From NCBI GenBank assembly GCA_019419555.1, contig DXZR01000002.1, forward strand, positions 46,608-110,607: DNA of 64,000 nucleotides, read 5' to 3'. This DNA comes from Collinsella sp. (GTDB lineage Bacteria > Actinomycetota > Coriobacteriia > Coriobacteriales > Coriobacteriaceae). Position 1 is the stretch's first letter; each line of letters begins with the position of its first letter. The notes under the pieces were generated by a model. The model worked only from the letters and a program-made list of their open reading frames with translations, ran no database searches and was not told the origin of the DNA. The translations under genes and the position numbers were made by a program. Positions 43,455 to 51,597 of this stretch are shown here, one piece after another.

Positions 43455-44294
43455 ATGGCAGATTCCAAGGCGGAGTTCCCCGCTCCCGATTGCCTGGCAC
43501 CCGCCGCGATCGAGGCCAAGACCGAGGCCGCCGGCGTGACCAAGGCTAACCTGCCGGTCGCTAAGGCCTTTCTGTTGGCAATGTTCGCCGGCGCGTTTAT
43601 CGCCTTCGGCGGCCTGTTCTTTACCGTGTTCTTGAGCGATAGCACGCTGGGCTGGGGCGCCCAGCGTGTCGTGGGCGGCCTGTGCTTTTGCCTGGGCCTG
43701 GTGCTCGTGCTGGTGTGCGGCGCCGAGCTGTTTACCGGTAATTCGCTTATGGTCTGCGCGCTCAAGAGCAAAAAGATCACCCTGGCTCAGATGCTCAAGG
43801 CATGGATCGTCGTGTGGCTTGGTAACTTTGTCGGTGCCCTGTTCATTGTCTTTTTGGTGTACATGGCCGGCATTTACAAGCTCAACGGCGAGGCGGTCGC
43901 CAATTCCATGGTGAGCGTCGCCGCCGGCAAGGTGACGGTCGACTGGGTGACGATCTTCTTCCGCGGCATCCTGTGCAACATCTTTGTGTGCCTGGCCGTG
44001 TGGATCGGTACCGCCGGCAAGACCGCGGTCGATAAGGTTGTGGGCATTCTGCTGCCCATCGCCGCCTTTGTGGCCTGCGGTTTTGAGCACTGCGTTGCCA
44101 ACATGTACTTTTTGCCCATGGGCGCCGTGATGCATGCATGCGGCTATGGCGCCGACGTCGCCGGCGCCGATGCGCTCAACGCTGCGGGCATTGCGTTTAA
44201 CCTGTCCGCCGCCACGCTGGGCAACATCGTGGGCGGCGCGGTTCTGGTCGCGCTCGGCTACTGGTTTATCTACGCCAATAAGTCCGAGGCGTAA
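43455..44294 (+). CDS. focA: Formate channel, FocA/FNT family
   Basis: A 279-residue membrane protein with six helices, starting at ATG 43455 after GGAAAGAAG. KAFLLAMFAGAFIAFGGLF near residue 36 is the first helix of formate/nitrite transporters, and FVTGNS-type ELFTGNSLM near residue 95 forms the central constriction region. GILCNIFVCLAVW near residue 175 is the second conserved pore segment. It would import formate for FdhF or release it when internal pools are high. A strong terminator follows, which closes the roughly 15-kb formate hydrogenlyase operon. Confidence 0.9.
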   Translation: MADSKAEFPAPDCLAPAAIEAKTEAAGVTKANLPVAKAFLLAMFAGAFIAFGGLFFTVFLSDSTLGWGAQRVVGGLCFCLGLVLVLVCGAELFTGNSLMVCALKSKKITLAQMLKAWIVVWLGNFVGALFIVFLVYMAGIYKLNGEAVANSMVSVAAGKVTVDWVTIFFRGILCNIFVCLAVWIGTAGKTAVDKVVGILLPIAAFVACGFEHCVANMYFLPMGAVMHACGYGADVAGADALNAAGIAFNLSAATLGNIVGGAVLVALGYWFIYANKSEA

Positions 44295-44315
44295 GGTATC
44301 GTCTGTTTGACGTTA

Positions 44316-44352
44316 GGCCTCCCGCGGGGCGTTGCCGTGCGGGAGGCTTTTT
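44316..44352 (+). terminator. Terminator of the formate hydrogenlyase operon
   Basis: GCCTCCCGC and GCGGGAGGC pair around a GC-rich loop, followed by five T. Confidence 0.9.
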
Positions 44353-44416
44353 GGGTCTGGGGCTCGTTGTCGGGCTGTTGGCCTGTTGTGCTTGGCTTGT
44401 GAAAGGGGTAATCGAG

Positions 44417-46534
44417 ATGGCATCTGCTGTGAAGCGTGACGGTCGCGCCGTGGTGACCACATGCGGGGGATGCTATGCCGATTGCGCCTTTGCGGCACGC
44501 GTTGAGGACGGTCGCGTGGTGGCCGAGTTGCCGGTTGCGGGGCATCCGTGCGCTGCGCGTGCCCTGTGCGCCCGCGGACGCCATCGCCTGGCAATGCCGT
44601 TTGACGAGCGCGACCGGATTTTGCACCCCATGCGCCGCCGCCAGGATGGCTCGGGGTTCGATGCGATTTCCTGGGATGAGGCGTTTGCCCAGATTGCCGA
44701 GTGCCTTTTGGGGATTGTTGACGAGCGCGGGCCCCGTGCGTTGGGCATGACGCTCGGCGTTCCCTCGTTCGACCGCTACTGGGCGTATCGCTTTATGCAT
44801 GCGCTGGGCTCGCCCAACGTGTACGGTGCCGATGGCGCCTGCGAGGTAAGCCGACTTACCGGTTGGGAGCACAGCCTGGGCTATAGCCCCGCCTCCGACC
44901 TGGCACATACCGACTGCATCATGTACCTGGGGCGTTCCATCGTCGATTCATCGACGATGGGGGCCGTCGACGCGCTCAACGATGCGCGCCGGCGCGGGGC
45001 GAAGATTATCGTGGTCGACCCCCGGCGCAGCGGCTCCGCCGCGCTTGCCGACCGCTGGCTGCGCGTGCGCCCGGGCTGCGATTTGGCACTACTGCTGGGC
45101 ATCGCCCACGTGCTGATTGCCGAGGACTTGTACGACCACGAGTTCGTTGCCCGCTATACCACGGGTTTTGACGAGCTGGCGCAGGCGGCCCGTGCTTGGA
45201 CGCCCGAGTGGGCCGAGTCGATGTGCGACGTGCCGGCCGCAGAGATTGTCGCCACGGCGCGCGATCTGGCTGCCGCCGCGCCTGCCGCCGTGGTGGATGC
45301 GGGCTTTCACGGTGGCATCGGTATCGCGTATGCCAATAGCACCCAGACCGCGCGCGCTATTTGCTTGGTCGATGTGCTGCTGGGCTGTATCGGGCATGCG
45401 GGCGGTGCGCTCAACCCGCCCACGTCGCTTTTGTTGGGCGACCTCGATCCCGCACGTTTTGCGACGCCGCCGGTGCCGCGCGGGCCCAAGCTGGGGTCCG
45501 AGCGCTATCCACTGGTCGATCCGGTGCGCGGCCTGTGCACGACCATCGGTCAGTCGATTCTCGCCGGCGATTTGCGCGGACTCATCGTCTATGCCAGTAA
45601 CCCCGGTGCGGGCTATGGCAACGCCGATGCGTGGCTTGGCATCTTGCAGCAGCTCGACCTGCTCGTGACCGTCGATATTCGCTGGTCCGAGACAGCGCGT
45701 GCTTCTGACTTCGTGCTGCCCGATGTGACGTATCTGGAGGCCGACCGTGGCGTGGGCGCGGTCGTGGGCGCTAATGATTCGCGTGTGTTCTACCGCAACG
45801 CCGTGCTGCCTGTGCAGCATGACGACACGCGTCCCGGTCGGGAGATTTTTGCCGGTCTGGCGCAGGCGTGTGGCGCGGGCGAGTACTTCGACTTTTCGCC
45901 GGACGACCTGGCGGCGGCCCAGGTGGCGCCGTTTGGGATTGATCTGGACGAGCTCAAGGAGCGCGGCTGGGCCGATACGGGCGTGGCGCTGCCGTCGCGC
46001 ACGGGTGAGCCGGTGATTCCGCTTGCCGGCGGAAAGATTGCGCTGGCAAGCGACATATGGGAGCGAGCCGGCATGGGTCGTGTGCCCGACTGGATCGCGC
46101 CCATGGTGGAGCCTGGTCCGGGGATGTTTCGCCTCATTAGCGGCAACCGTCCCTTTGAGTCGCATACCTCGCGCAGGCTCGCGGCGGCAGGTGCCGCCGA
46201 GTCTGGTTCCGACTTGGACGCCGTGCAGATGAACGCCGATGTGGCCGCTCGCATGGGTATCGCCAATGGCGAGGTCGTCGAACTCGTGAGCGATATGGGC
46301 CGCGACCGCGTGCGCGTGGAGACGACGCCTTATCTGCATCCGGCGTGCATCTTCACCTCGGCCGCCCCCGGTGGGCGTTCGTTTGGCGCCGGCGCGGATG
46401 GCGCCCAAGCGCTCGGCGTTGGCCCGCTCGACCATACGCCGTTACGTTGGGACCCGTTGACGGGTGCCGCGCTCACCCAGGAAAACGCCGTTCGCGTGGA
46501 AAAGATTGTCGAGCGCGGGGATAATGACGAGTAA
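44417..46534 (+). CDS. Molybdopterin-dependent oxidoreductase, catalytic subunit (DMSO reductase superfamily)
   Basis: A 705-residue protein starting at ATG 44417 behind GAAAGGGG. TTCGGCYADCAF near residue 17 and ALCARGRH near residue 50 provide a [4Fe-4S] site. VYGADGACEVSRLTGWE near residue 137 lies where the molybdenum ligand is expected, probably the cysteine. YLGRSIVDSSTMGAVDALND near residue 175 and VVDPRRSGSAALAD near residue 205 bind the pterin. No Tat signal, no TGA codon, and no partner ferredoxin or membrane subunit is next to it. Relatives include polysulfide/thiosulfate reductases and formate dehydrogenase-like enzymes; the substrate is unknown. It lies between focA and selA. Confidence 0.85.
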   Translation: MASAVKRDGRAVVTTCGGCYADCAFAARVEDGRVVAELPVAGHPCAARALCARGRHRLAMPFDERDRILHPMRRRQDGSGFDAISWDEAFAQIAECLLGIVDERGPRALGMTLGVPSFDRYWAYRFMHALGSPNVYGADGACEVSRLTGWEHSLGYSPASDLAHTDCIMYLGRSIVDSSTMGAVDALNDARRRGAKIIVVDPRRSGSAALADRWLRVRPGCDLALLLGIAHVLIAEDLYDHEFVARYTTGFDELAQAARAWTPEWAESMCDVPAAEIVATARDLAAAAPAAVVDAGFHGGIGIAYANSTQTARAICLVDVLLGCIGHAGGALNPPTSLLLGDLDPARFATPPVPRGPKLGSERYPLVDPVRGLCTTIGQSILAGDLRGLIVYASNPGAGYGNADAWLGILQQLDLLVTVDIRWSETARASDFVLPDVTYLEADRGVGAVVGANDSRVFYRNAVLPVQHDDTRPGREIFAGLAQACGAGEYFDFSPDDLAAAQVAPFGIDLDELKERGWADTGVALPSRTGEPVIPLAGGKIALASDIWERAGMGRVPDWIAPMVEPGPGMFRLISGNRPFESHTSRRLAAAGAAESGSDLDAVQMNADVAARMGIANGEVVELVSDMGRDRVRVETTPYLHPACIFTSAAPGGRSFGAGADGAQALGVGPLDHTPLRWDPLTGAALTQENAVRVEKIVERGDNDE

Positions 46535-46586
46535 TTGACTCAGCTGATGCATTCGACTGATCCACGTTTCTTTTGAAAGGCCGTAC

Positions 46587-48044
46587 ATGAGCGATAGCCA
46601 GAACATGTCCGATGAGGTACGCGCCCGCCTGCGCGCCATTCCTTCCGTCAACGAGCTGCTTGCCGAGTGGCCGGTAGTGAAGGCGGCGGGGGAGACCTGC
46701 GACGCGGTAGTCCATGCCGCCGTTACGGCCGAGCTCGACGAGGAGCGCGCCGCGATTCGTGCCGGTGCCGCTCCGCGTTCCAAGCGCGAGCTGTCCTCGG
46801 CCATCGAGTGGCGTGCGCACCGCTCCGCGTTGCCGAGCCTGCGCCCTGCCGTCAACGCCACGGGTGTGGTCATCCATACCAACTTGGGCCGCGCCCCGCT
46901 CGCGGAGTCGGCGGCAAAGGCCGTGGCCGAGGTCGCGCGCGGCTACAGCACGCTCGAGTACAGCGTCGACACCTGCTCGCGAGGGTCGCGCAAGGAGCAT
47001 GCCGCGCAGCTCATCCGCTCACTCACCGGTGCCGAGGACGCGCTCGTGGTCAACAACAACGCCGCCGCGGTGCTGCTGGTGCTGGCGACCCATGCCGCGG
47101 GCAAAGAGGTCATCGTCAGCCGCGGCGAGCTTGTCGAGATCGGCGGCAGCTTCCGCATCCCCGATGTCATGGCGGCCTCGGGTGCCAAGCTCGTCGAGGT
47201 CGGGGCCACCAACCGCACGCATTTGAGCGACTACGAGCGCGCCATTACGCCCGATACGGCCATGATCCTCAAGGTCCATCCTTCCAACTATCGCATCGAG
47301 GGCTTTCACGAGGAGGTGGGCTCTCGGGAGCTTGCCGCCCTGGCCCACAAGCATGGTCTGCTGTTCTACGAGGACCAGGGGTCGGGCGCGCTGTTGCCTG
47401 ACGACATCCTGGTTCGCGGCGGCGAAGAAACCACGCCGGCTTCGGTTTCGGCAGGGCTCGATCTGGTGTCGTGCTCGGGCGATAAACTGCTCGGTGCCGC
47501 ACAGGCGGGCATTATCATGGGCCGCCGCGATCTGGTCCAGGCCTGTGGGTCGCATCCGCTCATGCGCGCCCTGCGCCCGGGCAAGTTGGCGCTCACGGCG
47601 CTCGAGGCCACGCTGCGTATCTACATGGATGGCGCCGATGTCGCCCATCGCGATATTCCGGTGCTCAACATGCTCACGCTTCCGCAGGCTCATCTGGAGC
47701 GTCGCGCACGCAAGTTGCGCGATCTGATGGTGGCGGGCCTCGATAAGGCTGGCTGCCCGTGCGCCGTTCAGGTGGAGATCGTCGAGGAGTCGTCGACTCC
47801 CGGCGGCGGCTCGCTGCCTACCGTCGAGTTGCCCACCATGTGCGTTGCCGTGCGTCTTGTCGATGAGCGTCTTTCCGTTGACGCACTCAAGCGCTCGCTC
47901 GTCCAAGATTTCGACACTCCGGTCGTCACACGAACCTCGCACGATCGCATTTTGTTTGACGTCCGTACGCTCGTGGGCGACCGCGATATCGAGACGGCGG
48001 CATCGACGCTCGTCGCGTGCGTTGAGAAGGCGATTGCTCGATGA
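46587..48044 (+). CDS. selA: L-seryl-tRNA(Sec) selenium transferase
   Basis: A 485-residue PLP enzyme converting seryl-tRNA(Sec) to selenocysteyl-tRNA(Sec) with selenophosphate. AIPSVNELL near residue 13 and NATGVVIHTNLGRAPL near residue 90 are SelA hallmarks. YSTLEYSVDTCSRGSR near residue 120 and VNNNAAAVLLVL near residue 150 follow. SCSGDKLLGAAQAG carries the Schiff-base lysine at residue 300. Start ATG 46587 behind GAAAGG. Its stop overlaps the selB start (ATGA). Confidence 0.96.
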   Translation: MSDSQNMSDEVRARLRAIPSVNELLAEWPVVKAAGETCDAVVHAAVTAELDEERAAIRAGAAPRSKRELSSAIEWRAHRSALPSLRPAVNATGVVIHTNLGRAPLAESAAKAVAEVARGYSTLEYSVDTCSRGSRKEHAAQLIRSLTGAEDALVVNNNAAAVLLVLATHAAGKEVIVSRGELVEIGGSFRIPDVMAASGAKLVEVGATNRTHLSDYERAITPDTAMILKVHPSNYRIEGFHEEVGSRELAALAHKHGLLFYEDQGSGALLPDDILVRGGEETTPASVSAGLDLVSCSGDKLLGAAQAGIIMGRRDLVQACGSHPLMRALRPGKLALTALEATLRIYMDGADVAHRDIPVLNMLTLPQAHLERRARKLRDLMVAGLDKAGCPCAVQVEIVEESSTPGGGSLPTVELPTMCVAVRLVDERLSVDALKRSLVQDFDTPVVTRTSHDRILFDVRTLVGDRDIETAASTLVACVEKAIAR

Positions 48045-50008
48045 GTGAGGTTCAAGCGCTGGTAGAGTGTCCCGTTATCGTTGGCACGGCGGGCCACGTT
48101 GACCATGGTAAGTCGGCACTGATCGAGGCGTTGACCGGCAAGAATCCCGACCGTCTGGAGGTTGAGCGCCGTCGCGGTATGACCGTGGAGCTGGGCTTTG
48201 GCGAGCTGGCACTGCCGAGTGGCAAGATCGTTGGCCTGGTCGACGTGCCGGGCCACGCGCATTACTTGCGCGCCATGGTGCAGGGCGCCACGGGCATCGA
48301 CGTGGCGGTGCTGGTGGTTTCGGCTGTCGAGGGCGTGATGCCGCAGACCCGCGAGCACGTGCATGTGCTGGAGCTGCTGGGCGTTACGCATATGGTGGTC
48401 GCGCTGACGATGTGCGACCTGGCCGACGCCGAGATGACCGAGCTTGCCGAGCTCGATGTCGATGACTTTTTGTCGGGTACCGTGTTTGCGGGTGCGCCGA
48501 TTGTGCCCGTGTCGTCCAAGACCGGCGCGGGAATCGACGGGCTGCTTGCGGTGCTCGACGAGCAGGTGGGTGTTTGCTGGGATGCCTGCCGCGACCGTTC
48601 CGATCGGAGCGATGCCGCGCCGCGCCTGCCGATTGACCGCTGCTTTACGATCAAGGGCGCCGGTACCGTGGTGACGGGTACGTTGCACGATGCGCCCGTC
48701 GCGGTGGGGGATGAGCTCGTCGCGCTGCCGTCGCGTACGGTCTGCCGTGTCCGCGGGATTCAGGTGCATGGCGATACGCCGCGCGCGCTGCCTGGGCAAC
48801 GCGTGGCGCTCAACCTGGTTGGTGACGGTGTCGCGGCGCTTGACCGTGGCGAGATGCTGGGCGTGGCGGACCGCTTTGGTCAGACGTTGCGCTTTATGAT
48901 GACGTTCACTTACTTGGGTCGCGAGGGAGCCAAGCCGCGTGTGCTCGAGTCGGGTGCGCGTGTGCACGTGATGGCGGGTACAGCCGAGGTTGTCGGTCGT
49001 ATCATGTTCATGGAGGGCGAGGCCCCCATGGCGGTGGGCGAGACCCGTATTGTTCAGGTGCGCTTGGAAAACTCGCTGCCGCTGCGTGCCGGGGACCATG
49101 CTGTGGTGCTGTCCTATTCGCCCGTGATGCTTATTGGCGGCGGGCGTGTGCTGCTTTCGCGCTGCCGTCGCTCGCGCGAGCTTGCCGAAGGAGAGCGTGC
49201 GCTGTATGCGGCGCTCGAGTCCGGCGATATCGCGGGTGGTGTGGGCGCTTGGCTGGCGCTGCAAACGCTGCCGGTTGCGGCTGCCGATGTTACCGCGGCG
49301 CTCGATCTTGTTGCCGGTGAGGCTGAGGCAGCGTTGCGCGAGTTGGTGGCGAAGGGCGCTGCTTGCGCGCTTGCTGGCTCGGATGGCTCGCTGTATGCAG
49401 ATGCTTCCGCGCTCGATGCCGCGATGGATGCGCTGGCGGCGACCCTGTCCGCCATGCACGCCGCTGCCCCCAAGGAGACGGGCTTTACGCCCGGTGCCGT
49501 CGCCCATGCTGCTTGGCCTACTGCTAACAATGCAGTTGCCGCAGCCCTGATTTCCGAGGGCTGCTCGCGCGGCGTGTGCGCCGCCGAGGGCGCCGAGGTG
49601 TTCGACCCGCACTCCGCAGTCGCCGCGGCGCGTGTGGTGCGAGAGGCTTGCGAGCGGATCGTTTCCTTGCTGGACGAAGCTGGCCTCGATGCACCGACGT
49701 TGCCCGAGGTGGGCGAGCAACTACAGCTCGACCGCGGCGTCATGACGCGAGCCCTGCGCGAGCTTTCGCTCAACCGCGCGATCGTTAAGGTCGAACGCGA
49801 CGTTGCCCTGTCTGCCATCTCGGAAGCCCATGCGCGCGAGCTTGTTGCCGCTGCCATTGAGGCAGCCGGCGGCGCTGCCACCACGAGCGTGCTGCGCGAG
49901 GCCCTGGGCGTGTCACGCAAACGCGCCATCAGCATCTTGGAGCACCTAGATGCCGTGCGCTTTACGGTGCTCGACAAGGAGGCCGGCGGCCTGCGCTCCC
50001 TGCGCTAG
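48041..50008 (+). CDS. selB: Selenocysteine-specific elongation factor
   Basis: A 655-residue GTPase that brings Sec-tRNA to UGA codons marked by a SECIS. GTAGHVDHGKSALIEALTG near residue 12 is the P-loop, DVPGHAHYLRAMV near residue 67 is G3, and the SAVEGV and TMCDLAD segments (about residues 85 and 125) include the G4 region. Domains II and III follow. From about residue 380 the chain continues as winged-helix domains, the last of which would bind the SECIS loops in fdhF and selD. It overlaps selA by 4 nt, and its tRNA gene lies 36 nt downstream. Confidence 0.95.
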   Translation: MSEVQALVECPVIVGTAGHVDHGKSALIEALTGKNPDRLEVERRRGMTVELGFGELALPSGKIVGLVDVPGHAHYLRAMVQGATGIDVAVLVVSAVEGVMPQTREHVHVLELLGVTHMVVALTMCDLADAEMTELAELDVDDFLSGTVFAGAPIVPVSSKTGAGIDGLLAVLDEQVGVCWDACRDRSDRSDAAPRLPIDRCFTIKGAGTVVTGTLHDAPVAVGDELVALPSRTVCRVRGIQVHGDTPRALPGQRVALNLVGDGVAALDRGEMLGVADRFGQTLRFMMTFTYLGREGAKPRVLESGARVHVMAGTAEVVGRIMFMEGEAPMAVGETRIVQVRLENSLPLRAGDHAVVLSYSPVMLIGGGRVLLSRCRRSRELAEGERALYAALESGDIAGGVGAWLALQTLPVAAADVTAALDLVAGEAEAALRELVAKGAACALAGSDGSLYADASALDAAMDALAATLSAMHAAAPKETGFTPGAVAHAAWPTANNAVAAALISEGCSRGVCAAEGAEVFDPHSAVAAARVVREACERIVSLLDEAGLDAPTLPEVGEQLQLDRGVMTRALRELSLNRAIVKVERDVALSAISEAHARELVAAAIEAAGGAATTSVLREALGVSRKRAISILEHLDAVRFTVLDKEAGGLRSLR

Positions 50009-50020
50009 ATTGGCTGCTCG

Positions 50021-50032
50021 GTTTGGTAAAAT
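50021..50032 (+). promoter_or_regulatory. Extended -10 before the tRNA-Sec gene
   Basis: TTTGGTAAAAT places TG one base before TAAAAT, an extended -10 about 13 nt before the tRNA. No good -35 is seen. Confidence 0.4.
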
Positions 50033-50044
50033 ACCTCCGCACTT

Positions 50045-50141
50045 GGGAACGGATGGGCTCCGGTGGGCTCCGCGGTCCTCAAAACCGTTGCGAGGCGTGC
50101 AAAACGTCTTGGATGTGTTCGATTCACATACGTTCCCGCCA
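50045..50141 (+). tRNA. selC: tRNA-Sec (anticodon TCA)
   Basis: A 97-nt tRNA, longer than normal. The acceptor strands GGGAACG and CGTTCCC end in an encoded GCCA with G as discriminator. The anticodon loop CCTCAAA reads UGA. A long extra arm (GCGAGGCGTGCAAAACGTCTT region) and T-arm GTGTTCGATTCACAT are typical of selenocysteine tRNA. It sits directly after selB. Confidence 0.95.
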
Positions 50142-50149
50142 TACGCTAC

Positions 50150-50206
50150 CAGCGCTTTTGTGCTCGCGGTCTTGCTGCGTGCCGCAAAGGCGCTGTTTTG
50201 TTTTTG
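50150..50206 (+). terminator. Terminator of the selA-selB-tRNA-Sec unit
   Basis: CAGCGC (50150-50155) pairs with GCGCTG (50190-50195), extended by TTTG/CAAA, followed by TTTTGTTTTT. Confidence 0.75.
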
Positions 50207-50296
50207 TACGGGTCCGCCGTGTCGCCTGTCCTGCTGTCTACGGTAACTGATCCCGTGCGTTGGGTTTGAACGTGCCGATGGAGGTGTTTTTGCCGT

Positions 50297-50929
50297 ATGA
50301 CTACCGTAAGACGGGCCGATCTTTCTTGTGTCGTCCAGGCGGGCGGGCTGTCCTCGCGCATGGGCTGCGATAAGGCGCGCATGGCGTTTTGCGGCGAGCC
50401 GCTCATCGAGCGCGTACTGGGTCGGTTGGCGCCAGTTGCCGGTGAGTTGGTCGTGACGACGTCGCGTCCCAGCGAGCTTGCCTACCTTGAGGAGTGCGCG
50501 TTTGGCGGCTTGGTGCCGCGTGTGGTGGCGGACCTTGAAGGGTCGGCGGGCGCCATGCGCGGCATCGCGAGCTCGTTGGCCGCGGCCCGGTTGCCGCTCG
50601 TGGCGATCGTCGCCTGCGATATGCCGTTTGTCTCGCCGGAACTTATCGGCGCGCTTGCCGATCGTGTTGAGGCCGAGGCGCTCGACGTGTGCGTGCCGCG
50701 CGAGGAGCGGGGGATTGAGCCGCTTTGCGCCGTCTGGCGCCGTGACGCTTGTGCGCCGGCCGCCCAAGAGCTGCTCGCCTGCGACCGCCAGCGCATTCGC
50801 TGCCTGATCAATCGCGTTCAAGCTGGTTATATGGATGAGCCGCAGATCGTTAAGGCCGCGGGCTCGACGCTCTGCTTCGAGAACGTCAATACGCCCGAGG
50901 AGTTTGCGGCGGCCGAGTTACTCGCCTAG
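50297..50929 (+). CDS. mobA: Molybdenum cofactor guanylyltransferase
   Basis: A 210-residue nucleotidyltransferase that makes the bis-MGD form of the cofactor needed by FdhF and the DMSO reductase-type enzyme. VVQAGGLSSRMGCDKARM at about residues 12-29 is the MobA nucleotide-binding signature. VACDMPFVSPEL near residue 109 contains the catalytic aspartate, and NVNTPEEF near residue 195 is the conserved end. Start ATG 50297 behind GGAGGTG. It follows tRNA-Sec, so molybdenum and selenium functions sit side by side. Confidence 0.92.
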   Translation: MTTVRRADLSCVVQAGGLSSRMGCDKARMAFCGEPLIERVLGRLAPVAGELVVTTSRPSELAYLEECAFGGLVPRVVADLEGSAGAMRGIASSLAAARLPLVAIVACDMPFVSPELIGALADRVEAEALDVCVPREERGIEPLCAVWRRDACAPAAQELLACDRQRIRCLINRVQAGYMDEPQIVKAAGSTLCFENVNTPEEFAAAELLA

Positions 50930-50944
50930 ACGATTGGAGTTGCC

Positions 50945-51340
50945 ATGTCTCACGATATTTGTCCCGACACGGGAGAACCTTGCACTTGCGATGGGTCCGA
51001 GCCTTGCACCTGCGGCTGCGGTGGCTGTGGACATACTGCGGAAGAGGAAGCGGCCGCCGCGGCGTATCGTGAGGCACACCGCGAAGGTCCGTCTGGTGAT
51101 GCTCTCGACCATGAACGCAAGATCATCGTTTCGTTCGATAGCACCTTCGATGTGATGGAATGCGAGCAGCTGTGTCTTGCCGCCGGTGTGCCCGGGCGCA
51201 TTATGCCTTTGCCCGGCTCCATTACCGCCGGCTGCGGGCTGTGCTGGGCCATGCCGTTCTCGGGCGATGCGCTCGCGGCCTTCCGCGCTGCCACCGAAGG
51301 CCGCGTAACCCCCGCCGACTATCATCAGCTCGTCCTCTAA
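50945..51340 (+). CDS. DUF3343 family protein with a cysteine-rich N-terminal extension
   Basis: A 131-residue protein starting at ATG 50945 behind GGAG. Residues 6-34 are Cys-rich: CPDTGEPCTC, then EPCTCGCGGCGH, eight cysteines in all with CxC spacing that could bind a metal, iron-sulfur cluster or selenium. Residues 35-55 form an acidic linker. Residues 58-125 match the DUF3343 protein at 23145-23396, including EQLCLAAGVPGRIMPLPGS and AGCGLCWAM. It lies after mobA, 15 nt away, so it is probably cotranscribed. Its role is unknown; a Se/S carrier is inferred from the sel neighbours. Confidence 0.8.
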   Translation: MSHDICPDTGEPCTCDGSEPCTCGCGGCGHTAEEEAAAAAYREAHREGPSGDALDHERKIIVSFDSTFDVMECEQLCLAAGVPGRIMPLPGSITAGCGLCWAMPFSGDALAAFRAATEGRVTPADYHQLVL

Positions 51341-51384
51341 CCACCAACATCACCACAAAGGTGCCTGTCCCCAATGTGGTGGTT
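51339..51384. repeat. Imperfect inverted repeat after the DUF3343 gene
   Basis: AACCACCA-a-CAT and ATG-TGGTGGTT pair with one bulge around a loop containing AAGGTGCCTGTCCCC. It resembles the family of GGGACA-core hairpins such as that at 8751. The remaining 210 nt up to gdhA show only the ribosome binding site. Confidence 0.5.
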
Positions 51385-51597
51385 TGGAACATGTGGACGA
51401 AACAGGTTTGAAACACGGGTTTTGCATGTCAGGCACTCAAAAACGCTTCTACCTGCATCGTAATCAAAACGAAACATCTGCCCGTCTGCTTATGCGAAAC
51501 TTTCCCGCAACAGTGCGATATTATCCATACTCGATAAAGTTCGCGGCGCATAGGGTGCCGCGATCAACATTTTTCGTTTCCCATCATTGGAGGAAGC

